Below are positions 24,045 through 34,879 of a DNA stretch of 64,000 nt, piece by piece. The notes beneath the pieces were generated by a model. That model did not search any database and was not told the origin of the DNA. It saw only the letters and a program-made list of their open reading frames with translations. How positions within the stretch are numbered: position 1 is the first letter of the stretch; every line of letters begins with the position of its first letter. The translations under genes and the position numbers were made by a program. The stretch lies in contig NZ_CP024608.1 of assembly GCF_002752675.1 (NCBI RefSeq), positions 2,108,001 through 2,172,000 on the forward strand, in the 5' to 3' direction. The stretch comes from Massilia violaceinigra. GTDB taxonomy: Bacteria; Pseudomonadota; Gammaproteobacteria; Burkholderiales; Burkholderiaceae_D.

Positions 24045-25892
24045 TCAGACAAACGCGGCATGCGATTCACTTTTGCCGGCCACTGCCCCGGACGGGCCGC
24101 CGCGCGAAGGTTCGTTGTGCAAGGGCACGCTCACGCACACCGTGGTGCCGTCGCCGCCGTTGCTGGAAATGGAGAACGAACCGCCGAGGATGCTGATCCG
24201 CTCTTCGATGCCGACCAGGCCGAACGAGCCGACCTTGGCCCGTTCGCCAGCCTGCAGGCCGATGCCGTTGTCGGTCACCGTCATCGACAGGCGATTGCCG
24301 TTGAGCTTGAGTTCAACCCGGACCCTGGTCGCTTGCGCATGGCGCACGATATTGCTCAGCGATTCCTGCAGGATGCGGAAGAAGGCCGTGGCGGCGTGGT
24401 CGCTGAGCGCCACTTCCTTCGGTTCATCGATCAGCTCGCAGGCGATGCCGGTACGGCGCTTGAATTCGGCGATCTGCCACTCCACCGCCGCCGACAAGCC
24501 CAGGTCCAGCACGTTCGGACGCAGGTCGTTGATGATCTGGCGCACGCTCTTGATGGTGGCGTCGATTTGCTGCAGGGTGGAGCGGGCGCGCGCATGCAGG
24601 CGCGGATGGCGCTCGCGCGTGCGCGAACTGAGCATGTCCGCTTCGATGCGCAGCGCCAGCAGGTTTTGCCCGAGGTCATCATGGATTTCGCGCGCGATGC
24701 GCTTGCGCTCGCCTTCCTTGATCTGGTCGGCATGGGCCGCCAGGCGGCGCAGGTTCTGGTGCGACAGCTGCAGCTTGGCCTGGCTGTCGCGCAGTTCGCG
24801 CGTCATGCCCTTGGCCATCTTGATCGCGCGCCGGCGCGACGAGGTCAGCGCATGGAACAGCGCGTACAGGAGCATCGAGCTGATCGATCCGGCCATCATC
24901 GCCAGCCACGGCGCGAATTCCTCGAAGCCCGTGTACAGCTCGGTGGCGGCCACGCTGAAGGTGGCATCCCACTGGCGCCCGTTGAAGTCGATCGGCAAGG
25001 TGGCGCTGAAGCGGGCCGGCGCCAGCAGAGACGGCAGCACGGTCTCGCCGGCGCCGCCGGTGTCGAACAGCACGCGCCCGCGCCGCATGTCGGGCCCAAT
25101 GGCATTGTCGACCAGCATCATGCGCACATTCCTGATCGGCACGTCGTCGATCACGCCCTGCACCAGTTTCTGCACGCTGAACGCAATGCCGACCGTGCCG
25201 ATGTAGGCAGCGCGCCGCTGCGCCACCGTGGCGGTCGGCGCAAGCGGGCGGTACACCGGCAGGCGCATGCCCAGTCCGGTGCGGTTCGGTCCCGAGATGA
25301 AGGCGATCGGCAAGCCGGAGGTGAACAGCTTGCCCGTATCGCGCAGATTGGCCAGCGTGTCGATGATCAGCGGATTGGCGAACATGTCGTAGCCCAGCGT
25401 CGCGGCCCAGCGTTCTTCCGGCTCGACGAAGGTGACCACGGTGTAGGAGGGGCGGCGGCCGGGCGGCGTGATGGTGAAGTCTTCCAGCACCGTGCCATCG
25501 GCTGCGCGTTCGCTGCGCATGCGCTGCAGATAGGCCTCGCGGTCGGCGTCGAGCAGCAGCTGGGCGAAATTGATGTTCTCGATGGCGGGAAAGTTTTTCG
25601 CCAGTCCCAGTCCGCGCACGTAGCCGTGGAACTGGCGGCGCGTGAGCGGCTCGCTGATCTGGAATACGCTGACCGTGCCGCGCAGCACGTCGGTATACGA
25701 TTTGATGCGGGCGCTGATGGTATTGCGGGCGTTCTGCGCCAGGCCGGCGAAACGGGTGCGCGAGTCCGCTTCAATAGAATTGGCGGTCGCAAAGTAAAGC
25801 ACCATGCCGACCGCCAGCGAGAAGGGCAGGCCAACCCACAGGGCAGGACGTGCCGTCGAGAATGTTTTTAGAGTTGTCTTCAAAGTAAGCAT
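24045..25892 (-). CDS. CHASE-type sensor histidine kinase (NarL-family HisKA_3)
   Basis: About 615 residues. ATG 25892 is favoured by an upstream AAAGGA; in-frame ATGs at 25904 and 25934 are alternatives. A membrane helix near residue 20 and another near residue 320 bracket an extracytoplasmic CHASE domain ('NFPAIENINFAQLLLDADRE', 'TVVTFVEPEERWAATLGYDM'). The kinase has 'GERKRIAREIHDDLGQNLLA' (phospho-His in HDDLGQ) and the ATPase 'ILQESLSNIVRHAQA', 'TVTDNGIGL', 'GSFGLVGIEERI'. No receiver or NarL-type regulator gene is adjacent, so it is an orphan. The ligand is unknown. Confidence 0.9.
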   Translation of the reverse strand: MLTLKTTLKTFSTARPALWVGLPFSLAVGMVLYFATANSIEADSRTRFAGLAQNARNTISARIKSYTDVLRGTVSVFQISEPLTRRQFHGYVRGLGLAKNFPAIENINFAQLLLDADREAYLQRMRSERAADGTVLEDFTITPPGRRPSYTVVTFVEPEERWAATLGYDMFANPLIIDTLANLRDTGKLFTSGLPIAFISGPNRTGLGMRLPVYRPLAPTATVAQRRAAYIGTVGIAFSVQKLVQGVIDDVPIRNVRMMLVDNAIGPDMRRGRVLFDTGGAGETVLPSLLAPARFSATLPIDFNGRQWDATFSVAATELYTGFEEFAPWLAMMAGSISSMLLYALFHALTSSRRRAIKMAKGMTRELRDSQAKLQLSHQNLRRLAAHADQIKEGERKRIAREIHDDLGQNLLALRIEADMLSSRTRERHPRLHARARSTLQQIDATIKSVRQIINDLRPNVLDLGLSAAVEWQIAEFKRRTGIACELIDEPKEVALSDHAATAFFRILQESLSNIVRHAQATRVRVELKLNGNRLSMTVTDNGIGLQAGERAKVGSFGLVGIEERISILGGSFSISSNGGDGTTVCVSVPLHNEPSRGGPSGAVAGKSESHAAFV

Positions 25893-26023
25893 TGCGCGTT
25901 GCATTCCTTTCGGTACCCGCAAATGGCGATGCATTGTTTGATCTACATTAACCGGAAGTTTGTTGTCAGAATACCTAGTGACCCTGCTAGGTATGGATAT
26001 CGGAAAAGTCTGAATATAGAAAG

Positions 26024-26055
26024 AATCCCGCCACAGCAGTCACCGGGGCGGGATT
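26024..26055 (-). terminator. glnS terminator
   Basis: Inverted repeat aatcccgcc/ggcgggatt with a 14-base loop, followed on the minus strand by a pyrimidine-rich CTTTCTATATTC. It lies 34 bp after the glnS stop. Confidence 0.6.
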
Positions 26056-26088
26056 CGGGGGGGCGAAAATGTCGCGTTTAGGCAACGT

Positions 26089-27846
<1,758 letters not shown>

Positions 27847-28031
27847 GGAGAGATGCTTTGCGAATGATAAGGTTGTGTCATTTTAACGCAAATAGGTGTG
27901 TATCCAATTCCGAATAGGCGTGGGTCAGACTCGAAGCGTGGCATGTATTGGTACCGGCACCCGCGTTCCGCCCGGCCGATGCCGTTCTATAGGATAATCT
28001 CGCTTTACAGTTTCGGCAGCAGGAGTTTCCC

Positions 28032-28322
28032 GTGGACAATTTATACACCATCCTCGGCGTGGCGCCGAATGCGACCGACGACGAGATCAAGAAGGTTTAC
28101 CGCTCGCTGGCGATGCGTTTCCATCCGGACCGCAACGACGCGCCCGGTGCGGAAGTGCGTTTCAAGAGCATCACCAAGGCTTACGAAATCCTGTCCGACC
28201 CGGCCAAGCGCGAGGAATACAACCAGAGCGTCAACCACCGCATCATCATCGATGCCGAGGAAGAGGCATTTGCCTTGTGGCGTTCGTTGTTCAGCCTGAA
28301 CGGCGTGACCCTGCCGGCGTAA
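28032..28322 (+). CDS. J-domain protein (DnaJ-like), first gene of a four-gene operon
   Basis: A 96-residue protein starting with GTG 28032, supported by CAGGAG 8 bases upstream. Residues 4-66 are a complete J-domain: '[20 protein letters not shown]', HPD at 31-33 and '[20 protein letters not shown]'. A 30-residue tail lacks zinc or client-binding domains. J-domain proteins stimulate Hsp70 ATPase; the client here may be encoded by the three following genes, which are all of unknown function. Confidence 0.9.
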   Translation: MDNLYTILGVAPNATDDEIKKVYRSLAMRFHPDRNDAPGAEVRFKSITKAYEILSDPAKREEYNQSVNHRIIIDAEEEAFALWRSLFSLNGVTLPA

Positions 28323-28401
28323 GCGCCGCCCCCCAACTCCGCGCCCACATCCACGCGCAGTTCATCAGCGCAGTCATACGCATTACCAACAGGATCAGAA
28401 A

Positions 28402-28905
28402 ATGAGAAAAGTACATCCCGAATTTGCCTACCAGTCGCGCGAACTCGGCGGCCAGATCGATGGCATTTTGGGCGACCCGCCGAACCGCAAGAACTACGAC
28501 ATGATGCTCGGCGCGCTCGTGAGCGAATACGCCAGCGGCGGCGGCATCGAAGACGTCAACATGATGAGCTTCGCGCTGGTCGATCACATCACCTTCAGCA
28601 ATCCCAAGGGCTTGCTGGCGGAAGCGGGCGAGTACGAAGGCGGCAGCCCGGAAAAAGTGTTCGCCATGGCCGCCTGCGAAGGCGACGCCGAAGCCATGTA
28701 CAACGCCATGACCGAGAACCACCCGGATCTGGCGCGCCAGGCCATCATCACCGCATTCCTGTTCAAGCACCCGCGCCTGTGGGACGAGGACGACGAATCG
28801 CTCGAACAGCTCTCGCGCGACGATGACGGCGACGACCGTTACGATGACGAAGATGAAGGCGTCACCGACGACTTCGCCCAGATGTTCGACAAGGAAGGAG
28901 ATTGA
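28402..28905 (+). CDS. Hypothetical acidic protein in the J-domain operon
   Basis: A 167-residue soluble protein. The first 125 residues look folded ('FAYQSRELGGQIDGILGDPP', 'NMMSFALVDHITFSNPKGLL', ankyrin-like 'ACEGDAEAMYNAMTENHPDL'). The last 35 are very acidic with runs of Asp/Glu. The stop overlaps the region of the next start by a few bases, so translation is coupled. I do not recognise a family. Confidence 0.8.
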   Translation: MRKVHPEFAYQSRELGGQIDGILGDPPNRKNYDMMLGALVSEYASGGGIEDVNMMSFALVDHITFSNPKGLLAEAGEYEGGSPEKVFAMAACEGDAEAMYNAMTENHPDLARQAIITAFLFKHPRLWDEDDESLEQLSRDDDGDDRYDDEDEGVTDDFAQMFDKEGD

Positions 28906-28907
28906 GC

Positions 28908-29687
28908 ATGAGCGAAAACAGCAATCTGCCCGCGTTATCGAAACAGATCAGCGAACTGGTGCTTGCCGGTTCGCTGTCGCATGCCGAGCATGCGTTTTCC
29001 GAGGCGGTCGAGCAGCATGGCGACCTGGCCGTGGTCGAGGTACTCGCCTCGCTCGCCCCTCAGGTAACGGCCTTGCACCTGTCCGGTTTTGACGGCGGCA
29101 AGACCTCGCTGGCCACCCTGCTCGTGCCGCCCAAGGCGTGGGCCGACAGCCTGGCGTTTTTCGCCGCCACCTGGTCGGACGACATGATCGAAGACGACCC
29201 TGAGCGCGTCGCCGAGACCCTGTTCGCGCATGTGCACGGCATCGTCTTTTCGGCCGACGACCCGGAGCGCCGCCAGGAGCTGCTGGCCGAAGCCTCGGCC
29301 ACCGACCACGGCGCGACCGTGTTCGCGATCCTGTTCTCCATGGCGCCCAAAGAGATGCTGGAACTGGCCGGCGAAGTGCTGGCCAAGGGCCCGTACATCA
29401 CCAGCCAGACCTCGTCCGACAGCGACGTGGCGCCATTGGCGATCGAACTGGCCAAGGCCAGCGAAGATGGCTGGGACCGTGCCTTGTTCGAGCTGTTCCC
29501 CGACTTCCGCCACAGCGGCGACCTGGCTGACGCCGAGTACAACGACGATCCGGACGAAGAGCAGAAATTCCTGCAGCGATCGACCAAGGAATTGCTGTAC
29601 CGCTTGCGCAAGCAGGTGCCATCGTCGCGCAGCAACGTGCCCAAGCGCGGCGTGCGCAAGAGCATCGGCACGGGAATCTTCTCGTGA
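28908..29687 (+). CDS. Hypothetical protein in the J-domain operon
   Basis: About 259 residues from ATG 28908, with AAGGAAGGAG upstream (a TTG two codons earlier is less likely). Mostly helical, Ala/Leu/Glu-rich, reminiscent of solenoid or TPR-like proteins but without a clear consensus. The C-terminus turns basic ('RKQVPSSRSNVPKRGVRK'). It follows the acidic protein by two bases, and its stop overlaps the next start (TGATG). A basic tail here and an acidic tail in the previous protein could pair, but that is speculation. Confidence 0.8.
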   Translation: MSENSNLPALSKQISELVLAGSLSHAEHAFSEAVEQHGDLAVVEVLASLAPQVTALHLSGFDGGKTSLATLLVPPKAWADSLAFFAATWSDDMIEDDPERVAETLFAHVHGIVFSADDPERRQELLAEASATDHGATVFAILFSMAPKEMLELAGEVLAKGPYITSQTSSDSDVAPLAIELAKASEDGWDRALFELFPDFRHSGDLADAEYNDDPDEEQKFLQRSTKELLYRLRKQVPSSRSNVPKRGVRKSIGTGIFS

Positions 29688-30577
29688 TGGAGGCGGCGCA
29701 GACTATGCTGCCCGCCATCGTCGTCGAACGCCTGCCGCGGCTGGTGCGGGCGATCCGTTGCCTGTCTGCGCGCGAGATCGGCGACGAGTCGGTGATCCTG
29801 GCCGACGAGCTGGCCGGCATCACCGCCATGGTGGCCGAAAAGTTCACCAACGACCGCACCGCCGAAGGCATCCAGAAAGCCTTGCTGCTGACGGTGGGCT
29901 GCGTGTCGCTGGGGCTGGAGCATGAGCTGATGCACGAGGGCGACGAAGCGGCGCTCGATTTCCTGATCGAGCACGGGGCCGAGCATGCGTTCCAGGCGGG
30001 TTTTCGCATGGTGCGCGACCTGGCCGCCTTGCCCGAGGATTCGCTGGTGGGCGAATACGACCAGGACCCGGTGTACGCGCAGCGGCGCCTGAAGGATTTG
30101 TTCGTCGACATCTGCAGCGCCGATCCGCATCAGAACTGGGCCGGGTACGAGAAGTTCGAAGTGCAGTACAAACAGCGCAAGGCGGTGCAGGCGATCGTGC
30201 GCGCGGCCGGCTGGCTGCGGCGCCACCATTACGCGGGGCCGATCAACGACGCCGATCTGAACGCGGAAGGCGTGATTGCGGTAGCGATCATTTTCGCGAT
30301 CGAAGGCGGCGGACGGATCGTGGCGCGCACGGGGCAGGCCGATTTCGAGCGTTTGGTGAAATCGGTACGCAAGAACAAGCCGGATTACGAGGAGGGCTGG
30401 GCGGCGCTGATGAAGCAGGTGCCGGTGCAGCACCAGCCGGTGATCGCGGAGCGGATTGCGTCGTATCGGACCAATTGCACCGTCATCCAGAAAATTCGTA
30501 CGCGCACGGCGATGAAGACCTTGTTTGCGGAGTTCGAGAATTATGCGGGGTCGGAGCTGGATGCGGATTACGGTTGA
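29687..30577 (+). CDS. Hypothetical protein, last gene of the J-domain operon
   Basis: About 296 residues; ATG 29687 overlaps the previous stop as TGATG. A GTG one codon upstream is possible. Helical with no signal peptide; recognisable pieces such as 'GCVSLGLEHELMHEGDEAAL' and 'HAFQAGFRMVRDLAAL' suggest alpha-solenoid packing. 'AVAIIFAIEGGGRIVARTG' is the only hydrophobic segment. No catalytic motif is apparent and I do not know the family. Followed by palindromic repeats. Confidence 0.8.
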   Translation: MEAAQTMLPAIVVERLPRLVRAIRCLSAREIGDESVILADELAGITAMVAEKFTNDRTAEGIQKALLLTVGCVSLGLEHELMHEGDEAALDFLIEHGAEHAFQAGFRMVRDLAALPEDSLVGEYDQDPVYAQRRLKDLFVDICSADPHQNWAGYEKFEVQYKQRKAVQAIVRAAGWLRRHHYAGPINDADLNAEGVIAVAIIFAIEGGGRIVARTGQADFERLVKSVRKNKPDYEEGWAALMKQVPVQHQPVIAERIASYRTNCTVIQKIRTRTAMKTLFAEFENYAGSELDADYG

Positions 30578-30599
30578 TGGCTAATCTTCGCTACCCTTA

Positions 30600-30875
30600 A
30601 GACCGTCGTTCCCGCGCAGGTCCCAGTTTCCAAGAAACTCCTCGAATTCCGTGGAACAAGGCAAGTCCCGGGGTAAATGCCGATACCGCAAGCTTCGTCA
30701 TTCCCGCGCAGGCGGGAATCCAATTCCGTAGCGCAGTTGCAGGCGGCTCATTGAAACTTGGATTCCCGCCTGCGCGGGAAAGACGGTCTTGAAGTTTGTG
30801 GTCAGAAACCGCTGAACCTAACGCCATCGAGTCGAATCGCCAGTTCCTGGAGAGGCGGGAACGACGGAGCGGAGG
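30600..30875. repeat. Cluster of dispersed palindromic repeats
   Basis: Three half-elements: 30601 on (ccgtcgttcccgcgcagg), a facing pair at about 30695-30786 (cattcccgcgcaggcggg and cccgcctgcgcgggaaag), and a degenerate copy at 30838-30875. Between them lies 'agtttgtggtcag', which recurs inverted inside the element at 18780-18980. It fills the whole gap between two convergent genes. Confidence 0.75.
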
Positions 30876-31772
30876 CTAACTCAAAAGAGCCGCCTCCGTC
30901 GCCAGCGCCAAAAACGCCTGCACCAACGGGGCATGCTCGCCCTTCCTCTGCGCCAGCAGCAAGGTCGTCGTCGCCGCCGGATCGAGCAACGGCCGATAAC
31001 ACACCCCATCCATCCTGATCCTCTCGAACGACCCTGGCAGCACCGACACCCCGCACCCCGCCGCCACCAGCCCGATGATGGTCGACGCTTCCCCCGCCGT
31101 CTGCTCCACCCTCGGCACGAAGCCCGCATCCCTGCACAGCCTGAAAATCTGCGGATAAATCCCCGTCCCCGCGCTATGCGGATACATCACGAACGGCAGT
31201 TCTGCCATCTCGCTGAGCGCGACCGCCTGTTTGCGCGCCAGGGCCAGGCCGGTCGGCAGCACCGCCACCAGCGGGTCCTCGCGCAGCGCCGTCAGGCCGA
31301 TGTTCTCGGGCAGTCCGTTCTCGGGCGGTCGCACGAATCCCAAGTCGAGCGCGCGCCGCGCCAGCGCGTCGAGCTGCGGCACGGTGGCCATTTCGTGCAA
31401 GGTCAGCGTCACCGCCGGATACCGCTGGCGGTAGCGGTTGATCACGTTCGCAAACAGGGGCGTGAGCGGCGTCGAGAACGTGAAGCCGATGCGCAGTTCG
31501 CCCGCCTCGCCGCGCTCGGCCCGGCGCGCGGTGGCCGTGGCCTGCTCCGACAAGGCCACGATGCGGCGTGCATCGTCCAGGAACAATCGCCCGGCTTCGG
31601 TCAGCCTGACCCAGCGCTTGGTGCGCTCGAACAGCTGCGCGCCGACATCCGCTTCCAGCAACTGGATGGCGTGGCTGAGCGGGGGCTGGCCGATGTGCAG
31701 GCGCTCGGCCGCGCGCGTGAAATGCAGTTCCTCGGCCACGGCGATGAAGTAGCGGAGCTGGCGAAATTCCAT
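30876..31772 (-). CDS. LysR-family transcriptional regulator
   Basis: A 298-residue regulator. N-terminal HTH: 'MEFRQLRYFIAVAEELHFTR' and 'RLHIGQPPLSHAIQLLEADV'. The substrate-binding domain starts at about 90 ('GELRIGFTFSTPLTPL'). It resembles the CatR/BenM-like group acting on small aromatic or organic acids. Transcribed divergently from the MFS transporter at 31878 with a 105-bp AT-rich gap, so it very likely controls that gene. The stop lies at the edge of the repeat cluster. Confidence 0.92.
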   Translation of the reverse strand: MEFRQLRYFIAVAEELHFTRAAERLHIGQPPLSHAIQLLEADVGAQLFERTKRWVRLTEAGRLFLDDARRIVALSEQATATARRAERGEAGELRIGFTFSTPLTPLFANVINRYRQRYPAVTLTLHEMATVPQLDALARRALDLGFVRPPENGLPENIGLTALREDPLVAVLPTGLALARKQAVALSEMAELPFVMYPHSAGTGIYPQIFRLCRDAGFVPRVEQTAGEASTIIGLVAAGCGVSVLPGSFERIRMDGVCYRPLLDPAATTTLLLAQRKGEHAPLVQAFLALATEAALLS

Positions 31773-31877
31773 GTCTGTAATCGATTCGATGTATGAGAAA
31801 CGACTTAAATATATATTGGACAGTATAAAAGCGCAAACCTAAGATGGCTTCAGTCTATTCACTTCGGGTTGCTCATC

Positions 31878-33092
31878 ATGTCTTCCAGCGTCGTCACCGC
31901 CGGTTCTCCCGCCTTCAAACGGATCAACCGCGCCATGCTGTGCGGCGGCTTTTCCGCCTTCGCGCTGCTGTATTCGGTGCAGCCGCTCATGCCCCTGCTG
32001 GCGCACCAGTTCGCGCTCACGCCAGCCCAGAGCAGCTGGTCGCTGTCGATTGCCACGCTGGCGCTGGCGGTGTCGCTGGTGATCAGCGGCGCCCTGTCGG
32101 ACCGCATTGGTCGCAAGAAGCTGATGACGTTCGCCCTGGTGGCCGCCGCCGGTTTCACGGTGCTGACCGCGCTGGCCCAGAACTACGCCCAGTTGCTGGT
32201 GCTGCGCGCCTTGCTCGGTTTTTCGCTGGGCGGCATGCCGGCCGTCGCCATGGCTTACCTGAGCGAGGAGATCGAGGGGCCGTCGCTGGGCCTGTCCATG
32301 GGCCTGTATATCAGCGGCACCGCGCTCGGCGGCATGGCGGGGAGGGTGGTCGCTTCCGTGGCCAGCGACCATTACTCGTGGCGCCTGGCGCTGGGGCTGA
32401 TGGGCGCCGCCGGCCTGTATGCGGCATGGGAGTTCGCGCGCAGTTTGCCGGAGTCGCGCAATTTCAGAGGCGGTAAACCCGGGCTGCGTGGTTTGCTGGA
32501 AGGCGCCCGCACGCACCTGCGCGATGACGGCATGCCGTGGCTGTTTGGGCTCGGCTTCCTGGTGATGGGTGTGTTCGTGAGCCTGTATAACTACATCGGC
32601 TACCGCATGCTGGCCGCGCCATTCAATATGAGCCAGAGTGCGGTGGGGGCGCTGTCGGTGCTGTATCTGATCGGGATGTTCAGTTCCGTCTGGGCGGGCC
32701 GGCTGGCCGACCGCATCGGCCGGCGCAATGTGTTGTGGATGGTGATGACGATCATGCTGGCCGGGCTGGTTCTCACCCTGTCCAGCCGTCTGCTGCTGAT
32801 CCTGGCGGGTATGAGCTTGTTCACGTTCGGTTTTTTCGGCACCCATTCGGTGACCAGCAGCTGGGTGGGACGGCGGGCGAGGGCGCCGCAGGCGCTGGCG
32901 TCGGCCATGTACCTGTTCTTTTACTACATCGGATCGAGCGTGATCGGGTCGGTATCGGGGCTGGTGTGGAGCGGGGCCGGGTGGAACGGGGTGGTGGGCC
33001 TGCTGGCGCTGGCGCTCGGCCTGGCGCTGGCGATTGCGCTGCGTTTGCGCGGGTTGGCGCCGATTGAGGCGGTCAACTTGAAGGTCGCGTAA
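31878..33092 (+). CDS. MFS transporter (YnfM-like)
   Basis: A 404-residue permease, ATG 31878; a TTG three codons upstream is weaker. Twelve membrane helices, 'GALSDRIGRKKLMTFALVAA' between helices 2 and 3 and 'GRLADRIGRRNVLWMVMTI' between 8 and 9, as in YnfM/arabinose-exporter-like proteins. Divergent from the LysR gene, which probably senses its substrate. The substrate is not predictable. Confidence 0.9.
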   Translation: MSSSVVTAGSPAFKRINRAMLCGGFSAFALLYSVQPLMPLLAHQFALTPAQSSWSLSIATLALAVSLVISGALSDRIGRKKLMTFALVAAAGFTVLTALAQNYAQLLVLRALLGFSLGGMPAVAMAYLSEEIEGPSLGLSMGLYISGTALGGMAGRVVASVASDHYSWRLALGLMGAAGLYAAWEFARSLPESRNFRGGKPGLRGLLEGARTHLRDDGMPWLFGLGFLVMGVFVSLYNYIGYRMLAAPFNMSQSAVGALSVLYLIGMFSSVWAGRLADRIGRRNVLWMVMTIMLAGLVLTLSSRLLLILAGMSLFTFGFFGTHSVTSSWVGRRARAPQALASAMYLFFYYIGSSVIGSVSGLVWSGAGWNGVVGLLALALGLALAIALRLRGLAPIEAVNLKVA

Positions 33093-33203
33093 GCGCGCCG
33101 TTTCCTGCGCGGGATCGACGGTTGGGGTAATTTTTGTGATACCTCACACGCAATCCGACACGGGGCATACGGTGATCGACAGCTTCCGCCCCAAAGCGGA
33201 CCG

Positions 33204-33854
33204 TCAAGCCGGGCGCGCCACCCGGAAACCAAGGTCATCGATGGCGAAGGTCGGATGGCTGCGGCGCCGGTTGGTGACCAGGCAGCTGCGCTCCAGATCG
33301 TCCCAGCCCCCGCCGCGAAAGACCCGGTACTCGCCGTACACCTCGGGGTCATACAGGTCCTCGCACCATTCCCACACATTGCCCAGCATGTCATGCAGCC
33401 CCCAGGCGTTCGCCGCTTTGAGGCCGACCGGCTGGGACGCGCCCGCAGCATTGCCGCGGTACCAGGCGATGTCATCGAGTTCGCCGTAGCGCGGTTCCCG
33501 GGTGCCGGCGCGGCAGGCATACTCCCATTGTGCCTCGGTGGGAAGCCGATAGCCGCGCGCTTCTGGCAGGAGCGTGACCGCCTGGCCATCGGCTGCGATC
33601 GCGTACGACGTTGCCAACCCCTGGGACAATGACAGCAGGTTGCAGTAGCGCACAGCATCGATCCAGGAGACATTCACCACGGGGTGCTGGGCTGTTGAGC
33701 CTGGCTCTGGCGCGCCCCCGCTCAACTGGGCGTATTGCGCCCGCGTGACGGGATACTTGCCGAGCGCGAAGGGCGCGAGCGCGACCACCCAGCTCTGTTG
33801 CTTGCGGTCGTCGCGCAGATTGATGCTGCCGGGCGGGATGCTGATGGTTTCCAT
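33204..33854 (-). CDS. SUMF1/formylglycine-generating-enzyme-fold protein
   Basis: A 216-residue protein with the FGE-sulfatase fold: 'VSWIDAVRYCNLLS', 'YRLPTEAQWEYACRAGT', 'NVWEWCEDLYDP' and 'FRGGGWDDLERSCLVTNRRR', ending 'GFRVARP'. Of the two active-site cysteines of true FGE only one ('RSC') is in place; the second position is Thr/Asn. So copper-dependent formylglycine formation is doubtful and a binding or other oxidative role is more probable. No signal peptide, and no sulfatase gene nearby. Confidence 0.85.
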   Translation of the reverse strand: METISIPPGSINLRDDRKQQSWVVALAPFALGKYPVTRAQYAQLSGGAPEPGSTAQHPVVNVSWIDAVRYCNLLSLSQGLATSYAIAADGQAVTLLPEARGYRLPTEAQWEYACRAGTREPRYGELDDIAWYRGNAAGASQPVGLKAANAWGLHDMLGNVWEWCEDLYDPEVYGEYRVFRGGGWDDLERSCLVTNRRRSHPTFAIDDLGFRVARPA

Positions 33855-33944
33855 GCTTGATGAAAGGGAAAGGGGTAATCCGGCATTCTAAGTGCAGGCC
33901 GTAGCCACGCGCCTATCTCGCCGCACTTGGCCGACTATTGACCG

Positions 33945-34295
33945 TCATTGCCGTGCTGGATTTCGGCTTGATCCGCATGCGGCGCAAGAGCTGGCCTGTG
34001 GTGTCCTAAGTGGTTTGTGACAAGTTCCACATGATGGTCCGTAAATGCTCAGCCGATGATGAAACAATGCGTCGGGATTTGTTTCCTTGAAACCTGTAAT
34101 TTTCTCGTATAGCTCCAATGCCTTTTGACCAAACCCCTTAGTTCTTGCCTGGGCAAGCGAGCAATGGTTCTTCTCTCGATACGCCTTGATCTGCTCCACG
34201 CCATTTTCTAACTCTGGCGAAACGACCGCCCACTCAGCGTCGGTAAGCATTGGGATATCTGTTCGACATCTCCAGCAGTACAGGGTCTGTGGCAT
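33945..34295 (-). CDS. Hypothetical protein with two cysteine knuckles
   Basis: About 116 residues from ATG 34295, preceded by AGGT at good distance. 'LYCWRCRTDIPMLTDAEW' opens the protein, and the C-terminus holds 'GTCHKPLRTPQASSCAACGS', giving CxxC pairs at both ends that can bind zinc. The middle is helical. Base composition is lower in GC than the neighbours. It is the downstream partner of a DUF2185 protein. Function unknown. Confidence 0.65.
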   Translation of the reverse strand: MPQTLYCWRCRTDIPMLTDAEWAVVSPELENGVEQIKAYREKNHCSLAQARTKGFGQKALELYEKITGFKETNPDALFHHRLSIYGPSCGTCHKPLRTPQASSCAACGSSRNPARQ

Positions 34296-34397
34296 GAAGT
34301 GACCTAAGTTGTTATAGAAATGGCCGTCCACCGATGGCGGCTTCTGGCCGACTCCGGCCTGTCGCGACAGGCGACTCGCGACCCGAAGCGAAAGCTG

Positions 34398-34748
34398 TTA
34401 TTCCAGCGGCGCCTCATATTGGACCTGCACAAGCTTGCCGCTGACCGCATCCCTGGCAAACGCACTGCATGGAGGGGCATCAAGCAAGGGAGTGATATCT
34501 GGAGAATAATTTGCAATGGTGTTCACGTCATAGATGCCGTGATGCGATGGATCATCCATGTACTCCTGCGTCTCGTCGCCGCCCATGAAACACCAACCGC
34601 TGTCTTGCGGACGAGAAGTCGGCTCTCGCACCATATATCCCACTGGGAAACCTTCCACGGTGATCTTATCCGTAGCAATACAGCCACCTCGACCGGTAGC
34701 CAGCGGCTTGATTTGATCAGCAGTAAGTGCAAATTTCTGTGTGTGCAT
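34398..34748 (-). CDS. DUF2185-domain protein (immunity-type Imm33-like)
   Basis: About 116 residues from ATG 34748. The domain is recognised from 'ITVEGFPVGYMVREP', 'DSGWCFMGGDETQEYMDDPS' and 'GIYDVNTIANYSPDITPLLD'. DUF2185 proteins occur as immunity proteins in bacterial polymorphic-toxin loci and as stand-alone genes. No toxin is recognisable next to it; the small zinc-knuckle gene follows on the same strand. The lower GC content suggests acquisition. Confidence 0.8.
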   Translation of the reverse strand: MHTQKFALTADQIKPLATGRGGCIATDKITVEGFPVGYMVREPTSRPQDSGWCFMGGDETQEYMDDPSHHGIYDVNTIANYSPDITPLLDAPPCSAFARDAVSGKLVQVQYEAPLE

Positions 34749-34879
34749 GTTGTTCAATCACTGTAGAGATACTGCATCGACGAATTCTAAACGGCTGCTT
34801 TTGGCCGATAGCGGGCCGACGGCGGCTTTAACTCATCCGACTGCAGTGGTCAGGTCCAAGTTTAAACTACGGCAGGTAA

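Noticed and set aside
23973..25871. 632-codon plus-strand frame opposite the histidine kinase
   Set aside because: Antisense shadow rich in Arg/Ala/His with no recognisable domain.
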